Source: Galeruca laticollis (Eukaryota; Arthropoda; Insecta; Coleoptera; Chrysomelidae). Taken from it: a DNA stretch of 64,000 nucleotides. The DNA is taken from contig OY998175.1 of the NCBI GenBank assembly GCA_963921935.1, positions 289,362,246-289,426,245 of the forward strand, written 5' to 3'. The notes below the pieces were generated by a model. It was given only the letters and a program-made list of their open reading frames with translations. It did not search any database and was not told the DNA's origin. A program made the position numbers and the translations under genes. Positions 22,311 to 35,343 of the stretch are shown here, one piece after another (position 1 is the first letter of the stretch; each line of letters begins with the position of its first letter).

Positions 22311-22851
22311 AGCGATCGACAAACCTTAGTCACCAGGTAATTTGTGCTCAATAAAATAAGTTTCTAGAACTGAATCATTTACCCTCAACTATCTATCCTT
22401 TATCGTAAGTGAGCTCAATATTAATCTTTAGTTATCTAAGTATTTGGAATCACGTCTTCGACACATTCCGATAACACTCGGGTTGTTCGTCTGACCGTTA
22501 AGTTGGTTTCAGACAAGAAATTGCATCATTTAATTTTTAACATACGGGAAGACAGCAAACAAACAGCACGTGTAGAGTGTAGTGAATGTCTGAACGATCT
22601 CTCTTTGTGTGGTCAGTGGTTTCTGGTTTCACTATTAGGCGATGCCTACAATGGAATACAAGCGATGTAATTTCCTTTAATGAACATATGTTTGCATATA
22701 AAGTTAAGATAACTGATAATCTATCTTGCATTTCAGAGATTCAATTTTATTTTCAGATGATCACTTTGAATGTACACTCTAATAGCAGAACTTACATTAA
22801 TTTTTTCAAATATTTAATTATTTTTTACGTAAGTTAAAATAAATCTTCATA
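22311..22851. other. Non-coding, nothing recognised (left arm)
   Basis: AT-rich sequence between the mariner relic and the foldback MITE. The small ORFs here show no known motif. Confidence 0.4.
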
Positions 22852-23705
22852 CAGGGTGTCCCACGACAATTTAGACGAGCAATATCTCGGAACTGAACAG
22901 TAGTACAGAATTGTAATTTTGGAGCTGTATATTAGAGCAAATTCTGCAGCTTTTCTTGCTATTATGTTACCAATTACCTTTCTGTAGCTACAACTTGTAT
23001 ATTTTCACTGTTCTCTGTCACGATTCCAACAAACTAGCACACTTGTGGTGTAAAACGACTAATTTAAGAGCTACAGCTAATTAAAAATGTTTGTCCCATG
23101 ATGGTTAAGACAAGCAATACCTCGGAAATGGGCAGTTTATTTTGAATTTATAAATAAAATACAATTATAATGTTACAGGATTGTATTTTAATTACGAATT
23201 CAAAATGAACTCTCTAGTTCTGAGAGATTGCTTGTCTTATTTGTCCAGGGACAAGCATCTTTCAGCAACTGTACCTGTAATTAATCGTTTTAGACCACAA
23301 GTGTGCTAGTTTGTTGGAATCGTGTTATCGAGAAAAACTTGTTAAAATATGCAGGTGGTTCCATTAAGTTTGAATCTAATGTCACGTGAACCAAAACAAA
23401 ATTGTCATTGGGTAACATAATAACAAAAGAAAATCTGAGGCATTTGTTTTATACTAACAAAATTACAATTCTGTACTACTGTCCAGTTCCGAGATACTGC
23501 TCGTCTAAGTCGTGTGATTACCATGTCCGTAATGTAAGGTTGATTAATAATCACTTTTTCGTTTGGTTAAGGAGAAATGAAAATTTTAAAATGTCTTACA
23601 GTTTTCAACCGTCGATTAGAGAGATCTCTAAAACCAATTTTCAGATTTGAAATCCTTTTGGATTTCAAGATTTCTCTAAGCGACGGTTTTATCAGCCGCA
23701 CCCTG
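22852..23705. mobile_element. CAGGGTG-ended foldback MITE (left arm)
   Basis: Flanked by TA on both sides and ending in CAGGGTG/CACCCTG. Most of it (about 22,862-23,515) is one imperfect palindrome: TAGACGAGCAATATCTCGGAAC and ACAAACTAGCACACTTGTGG are mirrored at about 23,490 and 23,310. A second small hairpin with CCGTCG...CGACGG sits at about 23,605-23,685. TA duplication and these ends suggest a Tc1/mariner-driven MITE. The ORFs in it are incidental. Confidence 0.65.
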
Positions 23706-25113
23706 TATAGGATTTTTGTTTGTATGAAAATGTTCCTTATTATTTTTATTTTGTATAATTTAAAAAAAATTATAATTTTAAAACTTACGTGTTCCTATAT
23801 GATTTGTACTGTACTTAGACTGCAAAACTTTCCTCATACTATTTTTAACTTTTATTTTCGTCCTTTTGGTTAATTAAGGAAAATTAATAAGTTTAAAACT
23901 TACATGTTTTCGTATTGTCGGTTCTTAGTCTGAAAACTAATTCCTTACTACTTTTAAGTTACTTTTATTAATTTCTTATTTTCAGTTGAGAAAATTAATC
24001 ATTTTAAAACTTGAATGTTTTTGTATTTTATTAAGACTGAAAACGTTCCTTATTATTTTTAACTTACATTTATTTTTGGTTACTTTGAGAAAATTGTATA
24101 GTTTGAAAAGTTATTTTTAAATACTTAAAAAAATACGTATGTTAATTTTCGATAAGATTGAAATACATGTTTTTTATAAATTTGCTTTTTTTAACCCATT
24201 TCTGAGTGTTATGCAAATATGGAAAACTAATGATGGAAATAATATGAAATTTGAAGTTTATATTCCATACCTGGTATATAAAATTTCAACTTTGGATTAG
24301 TTTTCAGTACCGGGTGCCCACTTATATTTTCCCCTAATAAACTTTAAATGCTTATAAATTCTAAATGGTGCAGAATAGAAATATGCGGTTTTCACCGAAA
24401 TGTTTCATTTTAGTACAAGTTTTGGTCGAATAGATTGGAGCGACTAAATAATTTTCGGTAAATAAAATAGACTACTTGAAATATATCTATGATAAGTGAT
24501 CTCTTAATTTTAGCAATAAGGTTTTTTCTGTGGTAAATGAATAAGTCATTTGTCCTCTACTCAATCGATTTTTTTTGCTGGTGCTAGTGAATAATCGCTA
24601 ATGGCTAGCTCTGTGTGCCAATCAGGGTCCATTTCGTTGGTCAGCACGCTCTCCTGACTCTGCTCTCAATTGATTTGTTACTTTTTCTCCTTTTTTGTAT
24701 ATTTCTATTCATTTTTATCTAAAAACGCCGTCAATGGATATTTTGGTTCTTCGAATTTGTGACGTTTCATTCAGCTTATTTTGAGAACGGTAATCTTTCT
24801 TCACTTTTTACTGTTTGACAGCACCATTTTCTCTGGATTAATTACCACATTTCTCCTATTTTGAATATTCCTCTCATTTCCTTCACATCTTCTGTTCCGT
24901 TAAAATCTGTAATGATAATGTTATTTTTTATTACATCTTCCTTTTCTCTTTCTAGATCCACACATTTCAAACTTTTCTCCATGCTCCTCATTTTTCTCTC
25001 ATAACTTTGTTCTCTTTAGTTTTGTTCAGATTTCAACAAAGAATCTCATATCCTCATTTTGTTATCGTGTCTTGCTAACTCTGTCAATATCTTCTTTCCA
25101 CCTTGTAATTTTT
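23706..25113. other. Non-coding, nothing recognised (left arm)
   Basis: AT-rich sequence. Around 23,750-24,080 a phrase of the type TTTTAAAACTTACATGTTTTCGTAT recurs three or four times at roughly 110-130-bp intervals, suggesting a decayed tandem repeat. No coding motif. Confidence 0.4.
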
Positions 25114-25354
25114 TATTTTTCCGCTCAACCGTAGCGAATATGAGAGAAAAGGAAAACACGAAAAAACGCTTTGTATGTCGTCGTCGTTGTTGTCGGTCAC
25201 TTTTCCTAGCATGTCTATATAGCCTCAGGAGTGAAATTTCGGGTTGTTAGCACAATACAGCCTACGAAGTGTATAAAAATTACCAATTTTATGATAGGGT
25301 ATCATTCAGGGTATCTCACAAATGCGGAAATGTTAGTTTTAATCTTTAAAACCT
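25114..25354 (-). mobile_element. Tandem-unit element remnant D (left arm)
   Basis: Minus-strand copy reduced to one unit (TTGTGCTAACAACC), a short GAC tract (GACAACAACGACGACGACA) and the GCGGAAAAAT end. Same order of parts as copies A and B. Confidence 0.65.
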
Positions 25355-27348
25355 GGTTACGGGTTCATTATATTTTTTTGACCAAATGGGGATTTAATTG
25401 AATAATACTCACAATTTATTATAAATTCTAATAAAAATCAGCTAATTATCTATTGAAATAACCTCTAGTCATTGTTTACATTGTTTAATGTCGATTGACC
25501 TTGAACTAAAATTCTTCTTGAATACAAAATATAAATCTTACTCTAGTTCTGTGAGTACTAGGAATTGAATGTCACCAAAAATTGCCTAGCTAAGGAAATT
25601 TTCAGGTTGTCTATCTCTCTTCCTTCTGTCTTTTCTTTTTTCTGAGCCGAATGTAGACCATGTGGTTTAATTAAAATCGAATTCTATTTCGGATCTAAGG
25701 AGCCCTAGTACAAAGAAAATAACATCAAAGAGAGAGTACGATTGACATCAGTTGATGCACACACGGCCGCTGCCCATATTCGGTAAGATACCTTGATTTC
25801 CGGAGATCCTCATCTAATCATGAATATTCGCAATTTCAGGCCAATACTGGAATGACCAGTTAAAATAATTAGCTACGAACTATTTACCAGCAACCTGTCC
25901 ATTACATTAGTTCCAGTAGCATCTAACACTGTCACAAATTATACCAACATACAACCTGCTGTAAAGGTAGAGTCGCACCACCTGGAGTAGGAAGTAAGAG
26001 ATTTCAATTCTTTTCTTAGTTCTGCATATTGTGGCTGGGTCCTGCTCCCGTACCAGAAATATTGTCTGGTCAATTAGTTGTTAGAGTTATAAATTATTTA
26101 GTCCATTAGTTTTGCTTTTAAGATGGATATTATTTAGAAGCACCTTACATATATAGTACTATGTACACCGTGTAGTACTACATGGGGCCATATTATCTGT
26201 AAATAAGCAACTAGACAAGTTGCTGTTCAGTGTGAGGATTATAAAGAACCCTAGAAATCTATTTATTTTATTTCTGGCTCCTCCACGACCCACTCTACCG
26301 GTCCAAATAGAACAACCGTATAATTTAGAGCTAGTCAAACCTATGAATTAATTTGTTAAAACATTTTATGTTTTCCTAGTAATAGTGGTGGAGTACTCTA
26401 ACTGATACTTACGTAGCAACCGTTTTTTTTATATTTGATCATACTTATTTTTGATAAATAGATTTTCATGACGCTTTTCTATTGTTTCAGAGACTGGATT
26501 ATTATTCACTCATTTTGTCCAATACATTGATTCTATTTTTTCGCAATCCAATTCGGTATTTTTTTGTGACTCAGTGAATCTTTGTACTTTTTATGAAACA
26601 TGCTATATCCTCTTTATATAAGCTTGTTACAGTGAAAAATTGGATGCATAATTATATTATTTCGAATTCCGTGACAGTGTCGTTTAATAAAAGTAACATG
26701 AAACGTTAATAATACCTCTCTAATTCCAATTTTTTGTTCCGTAACACAATTCAACAGAACAGGTTATAATTTATTATATTTCCAAATGTTCTATACTCTT
26801 TATTTACACGGTTTGAGTTTCGCAATGTATTTCCATTAATCATGTCTCTTTAAACGGACACGACAACAAAACTCTTTAATTTTAGTTCGTGAAAAGTTTT
26901 GAGTACTTACCGAATACTGGTGGTCGTATTTGAAAAGGTATTCAGGAAATTTAATTATCTCAAAAGTTTCGATGTTTTAGTTGCCGTAACTCCTGTTTTC
27001 ATTTGGAGGTTTTAAAGCGAAATTTTAACTTTCCTACACACAAACGTGGTATTTGTACAGGAAAAGTTGATTTGAGTCGATCATTTTGGGAAAAATCTAA
27101 AATATTAGGAGCAAAATTCAATAGATTGGCGATTTAATGATGGATAGAAAACAAAAAGATTCTAAAAAACCTAATAAAGGAATTATTTGATAGTTTCTTC
27201 TAATAATATCTACGTTTAAATCGAATTACATTTGATTCCAGTGCGTTTGAAATATATTAATCCCTTAATTCATCACTCCCAAAAATCACGCTCACTCATT
27301 AATTGAGTGATATATGAAATCACATAGGTCAAACATTTTCGAACTGTT
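25355..27348. other. Unassigned 2-kb segment next to palindrome centre (left arm)
   Basis: No ORF over 60 codons and no motif I recognise. It ends at the inner palindrome breakpoint, next to the small inverted motif CACTCATTAATTGAGTGA at 27,293-27,310. Confidence 0.5.
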
Positions 27349-27482
27349 GAAAGTTGATTTGGGTCCGAGATTCGATTCTGTTTCATCTAGGTGCTAAAAT
27401 ATTTCATTCTATCATATGACGTTTTTATTATAAAATGAATAAAGGAAAATTTCGGTTTAGTTGAACACTTCTTTCATAAGTA

Positions 27483-30120
27483 GGGGAGCCCGGGGCTGGT
27501 TGACGCACTTTTTGTATTTTTATTTTTAGCTTACACATTATTAAGTTTTGGTGTGCTTTTGATACCAAATAGGAAAGTTTAATGTTTTATCTTTCATACT
27601 AGACAAGACATTTTTTTGTAAAGATGGATATCAGGTTGTGTCAACCAGCCTCGAGCCGGGGTTGGTTGACGCAGACAAAAAAATAAAGTAAAACAACTGT
27701 TATAATCCAAATTAAAAAAAAATATATTAAATTCTAAAAATGGTAACTACATAAAAAAGGTAACTTAATTACCAAATTTGATATTATAGCTTGAAAAAAT
27801 ATAAGTCATTATTCGCTTTCACAGTTTACACAAACAAAGAAGACGCCAGGTTCCCCAGCACAAGCTTCATGTGCCCACATTTCGCCACTAGTGCACCGGA
27901 TCCATTTTCCGGATGAGGCACTATTTTTATAGCTATCTGTGCGATAAAGGCAAAAGCATTCCTCTTCATCGGACTCATCATCGTCTTTGACTATTTTCCT
28001 ATTTTTTGTTTTTTTCTCTTTTGCATCGGACTTCTTATTTGAGCAAATATTTCTTTTAACAGACTTTACATTTTTCTCTTGTTCGTCAAGGGCATCTTTT
28101 ATTAGCGTGTCAGTTAGAATTGCTGTCACACGTTTTCTTCTATTAGGTTTAGCGTCCTGCTTTCTAGGTCCGGCTTTTGGTAGCGGTTTCAATTGAAATG
28201 GACTTACAGTAGGAGGCGAGCTCTCATTTTTTCCTTGAATAGAACTGTTAGTTGGAATGTTGTTTTCTTTCCCAGGCAGTGGACTTTTTTCTAACACTAT
28301 ATCTTTGGAGCTTCCTGGCAGGTTACGATCATCAGGTTCCTGTGAACACCCTGGTCGTGGTTTTAAAATCGAGTTTAGCTGAACTGGAACCACGTCCTTG
28401 TCAGCATTAGTTTCTGCGGGATCGGGACGGTCATTTGCATATCCTGGTAAAAACTCTTGATCGTCAAAAACGTCTCTATTGGAAGGGCTAATTCCAGACA
28501 CCTTGAATCCCGCCATAATATTTTTCAGTGTTGCTGCCAGTGGCAGTGAGTCTCGAACTATTAGAGGGACATCGTATATTGACATTGTGCGTCCGGGATT
28601 ACTAGTGATCCAGGAGTCACTGGCTGAATTAACGTAATGGTTTAATGGTCCATAGACAGACCGATCGCGAGGCTGGAGCTTATGTGAGCAATGGGCTGGA
28701 AATGACAACGCCGTTACACCCTTACTTTTTGGATAATCAAGGGCGGCTACAGACAAATGCGAATCATGATTGTCTAGCAAAAGTAGTACCGGTCTCTCTT
28801 TAGAACAACCAACGTGCTTGACAAAATGCTTAGCAAACTTCAAAAAGTGCTCTTTTTTCATCCAACCTGAAGGATTTGCGGTTCCAACTACTCCAGGAGG
28901 GCCATTAGCGAGAAAATGTTCTCTGAAGTTAACCCTTGGAACAACAAAGTACGGCGGGACAGATTTTCCCGTTACAGATACCGCCAAAGCCATAGTAACT
29001 AAGGTGCCGCGTTACTGGGAGGTTACGCGTCCCACCTGCTTATATCCACGCCTGCCAACAATTCGGTTAGGCTTTTGCACGGTCGTAATCCCAGTTTCAT
29101 CCATGTTCCATATTTGTGCTGCTTCCAATTTTAGGCGGTTGAGGACCGTTTTTAAGTTGTCAAAGAACATTGAAACATTTTCTCTGTTGAAACTAGAAGC
29201 GCGAGCTAAGCTGGTTGCTTCTGGAGTCCTTACGGAAAGAGCACGATGTCGTTTCAGGTAGTATGTAAACAAATCCTCTCCAGCCATTTTTGTCACGTTC
29301 CAGGATTCAGGGTATTTAATGCGCAAAGCAGTGGCATAATCATACTGGAATTTTCTTACTTCTCTGGCAGACAATCCAACATATATGTCGCTTGCCGTTT
29401 TATGGTATTCCTCCAAATTATTTTTTGTTGATCTGTGAACACCTAAAAATTATGAAAGACGTAAGGCATCACCATTAATTTCTTCCTCAGTAAGTTTTTT
29501 GCGAAAACGTCTCAAAGTAGCCTCCGAGATCTCAAAGTCTATTGCAATTGCCCTAATGGATTTGTTGTTCATTTTAACCTCTCTAACTGCCCTTAGCATG
29601 ATACCTGGTGGAGTGATACTCCTTTCTGATGTTCGTTTACGAGAACGCATCTCGCTTAAATATGAAACAAAAATTAAAATATATTATTTTAAACTCGGGG
29701 TTGGTTGACGCATGCGTCAACCAGCCGCTTGCTGTGTGCGTCAACCAGCCCCTGACCACGTTTTTGTATGTGTGATGCAACTGCACCTATACTATTTTAT
29801 TTTTAGAAAATCTATTTAACAGTTCTTGTTTGGGACGGTTGAAGCTTTATGTAGCATCAAACCGATCTCAATTATCTTTAAAAATAAAGTTTCTAGAACC
29901 AAAACTGTAAAAAAGTGAAAAATTACTTACCACTACCAAAGAACAACAAACCGCACTGTACACAACACCACTGATGCAATCAAACTGAAACGAACGTTCG
30001 AGAGTGGTTTTTAATGGCGGCTTTAAGACAAACCGGTCGGCGACGTTGCCAAGTGTATTGTTTTAAAAAAAATTAGGGTGCGTCAATCAACCTGGTGCGT
30101 CAACCAGCCCCGGGCACCCC
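27483..30120 (-). mobile_element. pogo-type DNA transposon 2
   Basis: 2,638 bp between TA (27,481-27,482) and TA (30,121-30,122). The 25-bp TIRs differ at one base: GGGGAGCCCGGGGCTGG and GGGGTGCCCGGGGCTGG, both continuing TTGACGCA. The motif TGGTTGACGC recurs as inverted pairs at 27,637-27,673, 29,695-29,754 and 30,078-30,113, including a perfect 22-bp palindrome at 29,702-29,723. These look like subterminal transposase-binding sites. One transposase gene lies on the minus strand. Confidence 0.9.
27809..29650 (-). pseudogene. pogo 2 transposase with C-terminal PHD-like finger
   Basis: A single 613-codon frame (ATG at 29,650, stop at 27,809) broken by only two TAA codons, at 29,450-29,452 and 29,012-29,014. 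In order: HTH_psq (IRAIAIDFEISEATLRRFRKKL), a CENP-B-like HTH (about residues 75-160), a DDE domain with NMDETGITT, LLLLDNHDSH and KLQPRDRSVYG, all aspartates kept, a Pro/Lys-rich linker, and a Cys/His finger at the end (CFCLY...RCTSG..W.HEAC...CVNC). The second stop lies in TSQ*RGTLVT, where related transposases have glutamate, so GAA to TAA is likely. PHD-like tails are known in insect pogo transposases. It is one or two point mutations from an open frame. Confidence 0.85.
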
Positions 30121-30221
30121 TACAAGGACAAACGTGTAAACTGATTAGATCTCAAGAAACTGTTAAAACCTCCAGTTTTTGGAAGACCTATCCCTCTTGG
30201 ATGAACTTTCTTGTATTTCAT

Positions 30222-30222
30222 G

Positions 30223-30305
<83 letters not shown>
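30222..30305. repeat. (AAT)n microsatellite at palindrome breakpoint
   Basis: About 28 uninterrupted AAT units ending exactly where the right palindrome arm begins (AACAGTTC at 30,306). The ORF with an Asn run here is an artefact of the repeat. Confidence 0.95.
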
Positions 30306-30309
<4 letters not shown>

Positions 30310-32299
30310 GTTCGAAAATGTTTGACCTATGTGATTTCATATATCACTCAATTAATGAGTGAGCGTGATTTTTGGGAGTGATGAATTAAGGGATTAATAT
30401 ATTTCAAACGCACTGGAATCAAATGTAATTCGATTTAAACGTAGATATTATTAGAAGAAACTATCAAATAATTCCTTTATTAGGTTTTTTAGAATCTTTT
30501 TGTTTTCTATCCATCATTAAATCGCCAATCTATTGAATTTTGCTCCTAATATTTTAGATTTTTCCCAAAATGATCGACTCAAATCAACTTTTCCTGTACA
30601 AATACCACGTTTGTGTGTAGGAAAGTTAAAATTTCGCTTTAAAACCTCCAAATGAAAACAGGAGTTACGGCAACTAAAACATCGAAACTTTTGAGATAAT
30701 TAAATTTCCTGAATACCTTTTCAAATACGACCACCAGTATTCGGTAAGTACTCAAAACTTTTCACGAACTAAAATTAAAGAGTTTTGTTGTCGTGTCCGT
30801 TTAAAGAGACATGATTAATGGAAATACATTGCGAAACTCAAACCGTGTAAATAAAGAGTATAGAACATTTGGAAATATAATAAATTATAACCTGTTCTGT
30901 TGAATTGTGTTACGGAACAAAAAATTGGAATTAGAGAGGTATTATTAACGTTTCATGTTACTTTTATTAAACGACACTGTCACGGAATTCGAAATAATAT
31001 AATTATGCATCCAATTTTTCACTGTAACAAGCTTATATAAAGAGGATATAGCATGTTTCATAAAAAGTACAAAGATTCACTGAGTCACAAAAAAATACCG
31101 AATTGGATTGCGAAAAAATAGAATCAATGTATTGGACAAAATGAGTGAATAATAATCCAGTCTCTGAAACAATAGAAAAGCGTCATGAAAATCTATTTAT
31201 CAAAAATAAGTATGATCAAATATAAAAAAAACGGTTGCTACGTAAGTATCAGTTAGAGTACTCCATCACTATTACTAGGAAAACATAAAATGTTTTAACA
31301 AATTAATTCATAGGTTTGACTAGCTCTAAATTATACGGTTGTTCTATTTGGACCGGTAGAGTGGGTCGTGGAGGAGCCAGAAATAAAATAAATAGATTTC
31401 TAGGGTTCTTTATAATCCTCACACTGAACAGCAACTTGTCTAGTTGCTTATTTACAGATAATATGGCCCCATGTAGTACTACACGGTGTACATAGTACTA
31501 TATATGTAAGGTGCTTCTAAATAATATCCATCTTAAAAGCAAAACTAATGGACTAAATAATTTATAACTCTAACAACTAATTGACCAGACAATATTTCTG
31601 GTACGGGAGCAGGACCCAGCCACAATATGCAGAACTAAGGAAAGAATTGAAATCTCTTACTTCCTACTCCAGGTGGTGCGACTCTACCTTTACAGCAGGT
31701 TGTATGTTGGTATAATTTGTGACAGTGTTAGATGCTACTGGAAGTAATGTAATGGACAGGTTGCTGGTAAATAGTTCGTAGCTAATTATTTTAACTGGTC
31801 ATTCCAGTATTGGCCTGAAATTGCGAATATTCATGATTAGATGAGGATCTCCGGAAATCAAGGTATCTTACCGAATATGGGCAGCGGCCGTGTGTGCATC
31901 AACTGATGTCAATCGTACTCTCTCTTTGATGTTATTTTCTTTGTACTAGGGCTCCTTAGATCCGAAATAGAATTCGATTTTAATTAAACCACATGGTCTA
32001 CATTCGGCTCAGAAAAAAGAAAAGACAGAAGGAAGAGAGATAGACAACCTGAAAATTTCCTTAGCTAGGCAATTTTTGGTGACATTCAATTCCTAGTACT
32101 CACAGAACTAGAGTAAGATTTATATTTTGTATTCAAGAAGAATTTTAGTTCAAGGTCAATCGACATTAAACAATGTAAACAATGACTAGAGGTTATTTCA
32201 ATAGATAATTAGCTGATTCTTATTAGAATTTATAATAAATTGTGAGTATTATTCAATTAAATCCCCATTTGGTCAAAAAAATATAATGAACCCGTAACC
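30306..32299. other. Unassigned 2-kb segment (right arm)
   Basis: Mirror of 25,355-27,348. Substitutions relative to the left arm at about 31,246, 31,642, 31,745 and 32,218. Confidence 0.5.
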
Positions 32300-32540
32300 A
32301 GGTTTTAAAGATTAAAACTAACATTTCCGCATTTGTGAGATACCCTGAATGATACCCTATCATAAAATTGGTAATTTTTATACACTTCGTAGGCTGTATT
32401 GTGCTAACAACCCGAAATTTCACTCCTGAGGCTATATAGACATGCTAGGAAAAGTGACCGACAACAACGACGACGACATACAAAGCGTTTTTTCGTGTTT
32501 TCCTTTTCTCTCATATTCGCTACGGTTGAGCGGAAAAATA
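32300..32540 (+). mobile_element. Tandem-unit element remnant D (right arm)
   Basis: Mirror of 25,114-25,354: one unit, GAC tract (near 32,459-32,478) and GCGGAAAAAT end, here on the plus strand. Confidence 0.65.
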
Positions 32541-33948
32541 AAAAATTACAAGGTGGAAAGAAGATATTGACAGAGTTAGCAAGACACGATAACAAAATGA
32601 GGATATGAGATTCTTTGTTGAAATCTGAACAAAACTAAAGAGAACAAAGTTATGAGAGAAAAATGAGGAGCATGGAGAAAAGTTTGAAATGTGTGGATCT
32701 AGAAAGAGAAAAGGAAGATGTAATAAAAAATAACATTATCATTACAGATTTTAACGGAACAGAAGATGTGAAGGAAATGAGAGGAATATTCAAAATAGGA
32801 GAAATGTGGTAATTAATCCAGAGAAAATGGTGCTGTCAAACAGTAAAAAGTGAAGAAAGATTACCGTTCTCAAAATAAGCTGAATGAAACGTCACAAATT
32901 CGAAGAACCAAAATATCCATTGACGGCGTTTTTAGATAAAAATGAATAGAAATATACAAAAAAGGAGAAAAAGTAACAAATCAATTGAGAGCAGAGTCAG
33001 GAGAGCGTGCTGACCAACGAAATGGACCCTGATTGGCACACAGAGCTAGCCATTAGCGATTATTCACTAGCACCAGCAAAAAAAATCGATTGAGTAGAGG
33101 ACAAATGACTTATTCATTTACCACAGAAAAAACCTTATTGCTAAAATTAAGAGATCACTTATCATAGATATATTTCAAGTAGTCTATTTTATTTACCGAA
33201 AATTATTTAGTCGCTCCAATCTATTCGACCAAAACTTGTACTAAAATGAAACATTTCGGTGAAAACCGCATATTTCTATTCTGCACCATTTAGAATTTAT
33301 AAGCATTTAAAGTTTATTAGGGGAAAATATAAGTGGGCACCCGGTACTGAAAACTAATCCAAAGTTGAAATTTTATATACCAGGTATGGAATATAAACTT
33401 CAAATTTCATATTATTTCCATCATTAGTTTTCCATATTTGCATAACACTCAGAAATGGGTTAAAAAAAGCAAATTTATAAAAAACATGTATTTCAATCTT
33501 ATCGAAAATTAACATACGTATTTTTTTAAGTATTTAAAAATAACTTTTCAAACTATACAATTTTCTCAAAGTAACCAAAAATAAATGTAAGTTAAAAATA
33601 ATAAGGAACGTTTTCAGTCTTAATAAAATACAAAAACATTCAAGTTTTAAAATGATTAATTTTCTCAACTGAAAATAAGAAATTAATAAAAGTAACTTAA
33701 AAGTAGTAAGGAATTAGTTTTCAGACTAAGAACCGACAATACGAAAACATGTAAGTTTTAAACTTATTAATTTTCCTTAATTAACCAAAAGGACGAAAAT
33801 AAAAGTTAAAAATAGTATGAGGAAAGTTTTGCAGTCTAAGTACAGTACAAATCATATAGGAACACGTAAGTTTTAAAATTATAATTTTTTTTAAATTATA
33901 CAAAATAAAAATAATAAGGAACATTTTCATACAAACAAAAATCCTATA
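32541..33948. other. Non-coding, nothing recognised (right arm)
   Basis: Mirror of 23,706-25,113, with the same decayed AT-rich tandem phrase around 33,570-33,900. Confidence 0.4.
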
Positions 33949-34802
33949 CAGGGTGCGGCTGATAAAACCGTCGCTTAGAGAAATCTTGAAATCCAAAAGG
34001 ATTTCAAATCTGAAAATTGGTTTTAGAGATCTCTCTAATCGACGGTTGAAAACTGTAAGACATTTTAAAATTTTCATTTCTCCTTAACCAAACGAAAAAG
34101 TGATTATTAATCAACCTTACATTACGGACATGGTAATCACACGACTTAGACGAGCAGTATCTCGGAACTGGACAGTAGTACAGAATTGTAATTTTGTTAG
34201 TATAAAACAAATGCCTCAGATTTTCTTTTGTTATTATGTTACCCAATGACAATTTTGTTTTGGTTCACGTGACATTAGATTCAAACTTAATGGAACCACC
34301 TGCATATTTTAACAAGTTTTTCTCGATAACACGATTCCAACAAACTAGCACACTTGTGGTCTAAAACGATTAATTACAGGTACAGTTGCTGAAAGATGCT
34401 TGTCCCTGGACAAATAAGACAAGCAATCTCTCAGAACTAGAGAGTTCATTTTGAATTCGTAATTAAAATACAATCCTGTAACATTATAATTGTATTTTAT
34501 TTATAAATTCAAAATAAACTGCCCATTTCCGAGGTATTGCTTGTCTTAACCATCATGGGACAAACATTTTTAATTAGCTGTAGCTCTTAAATTAGTCGTT
34601 TTACACCACAAGTGTGCTAGTTTGTTGGAATCGTGACAGAGAACAGTGAAAATATACAAGTTGTAGCTACAGAAAGGTAATTGGTAACATAATAGCAAGA
34701 AAAGCTGCAGAATTTGCTCTAATATACAGCTCCAAAATTACAATTCTGTACTACTGTTCAGTTCCGAGATATTGCTCGTCTAAATTGTCGTGGGACACCC
34801 TG
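33949..34802. mobile_element. CAGGGTG-ended foldback MITE (right arm)
   Basis: Mirror of 22,852-23,705, with the same TA flanks and internal palindrome. Confidence 0.65.
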
Positions 34803-35343
34803 TATGAAGATTTATTTTAACTTACGTAAAAAATAATTAAATATTTGAAAAAATTAATGTAAGTTCTGCTATTAGAGTGTACATTCAAAGTGATCATCTG
34901 AAAATAAAATTGAATCTCTGAAATGCAAGATAGATTATCAGTTATCTTAACTTTATATGCAAACATATGTTCATTAAAGGAAATTACATCGCTTGTATTC
35001 CATTGTAGGCATCGCCTAATAGTGAAACCAGAAACCACTGACCACACAAAGAGAGATCGTTCAGACATTCACTACACTCTACACGTGCTGTTTGTTTGCT
35101 GTCTTCCCGTATGTTAAAAATTAAATGATGCAATTTCTTGTCTGAAACCAACTTAACGGTCAGACGAACAACCCGAGTGTTATCGGAATGTGTCGAAGAC
35201 GTGATTCCAAATACTTAGATAACTAAAGATTAATATTGAGCTCACTTACGATAAAGGATAGATAGTTGAGGGTAAATGATTCAGTTCTAGAAACTTATTT
35301 TATTGAGCACAAATTACCTGGTGACTAAGGTTTGTCGATCGCT
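34803..35343. other. Non-coding, nothing recognised (right arm)
   Basis: Mirror of 22,311-22,851. Confidence 0.4.

Larger units (their letters stand above)
11388..27348 (+). repeat. Giant palindrome 1, left arm
   Basis: 15,961-bp arm, reverse-complementary to 30,306-46,266 with x + y = 57,654 throughout (checked at more than 20 pairs). Outer end: GTTACCTATAAGC at 11,388 against GCTTATAGGTAAC ending at 46,266. Inner end: GAACTGTT at 27,341-27,348 against AACAGTTC at 30,306-30,313. The arms differ by scattered substitutions, for example near 15,873, 16,144, 17,248, 17,042, 25,435, 25,912, 26,017 and 26,392; I found no net insertion or deletion. Confidence 0.97.
27349..30305. other. Spacer of palindrome 1
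   Basis: 2,957 bp present once only. It consists of 134 bp of unique sequence including the TA, pogo element 2 (27,483-30,120), then about 100 bp and an (AAT)n tract. Without the transposon the spacer would be about 317 bp. Confidence 0.9.

Noticed and set aside
30078..30362. Protein with a 28-residue asparagine run
   Set aside because: It is the (AAT)n microsatellite read as codons, spanning a transposon end, a target site and the palindrome breakpoint.
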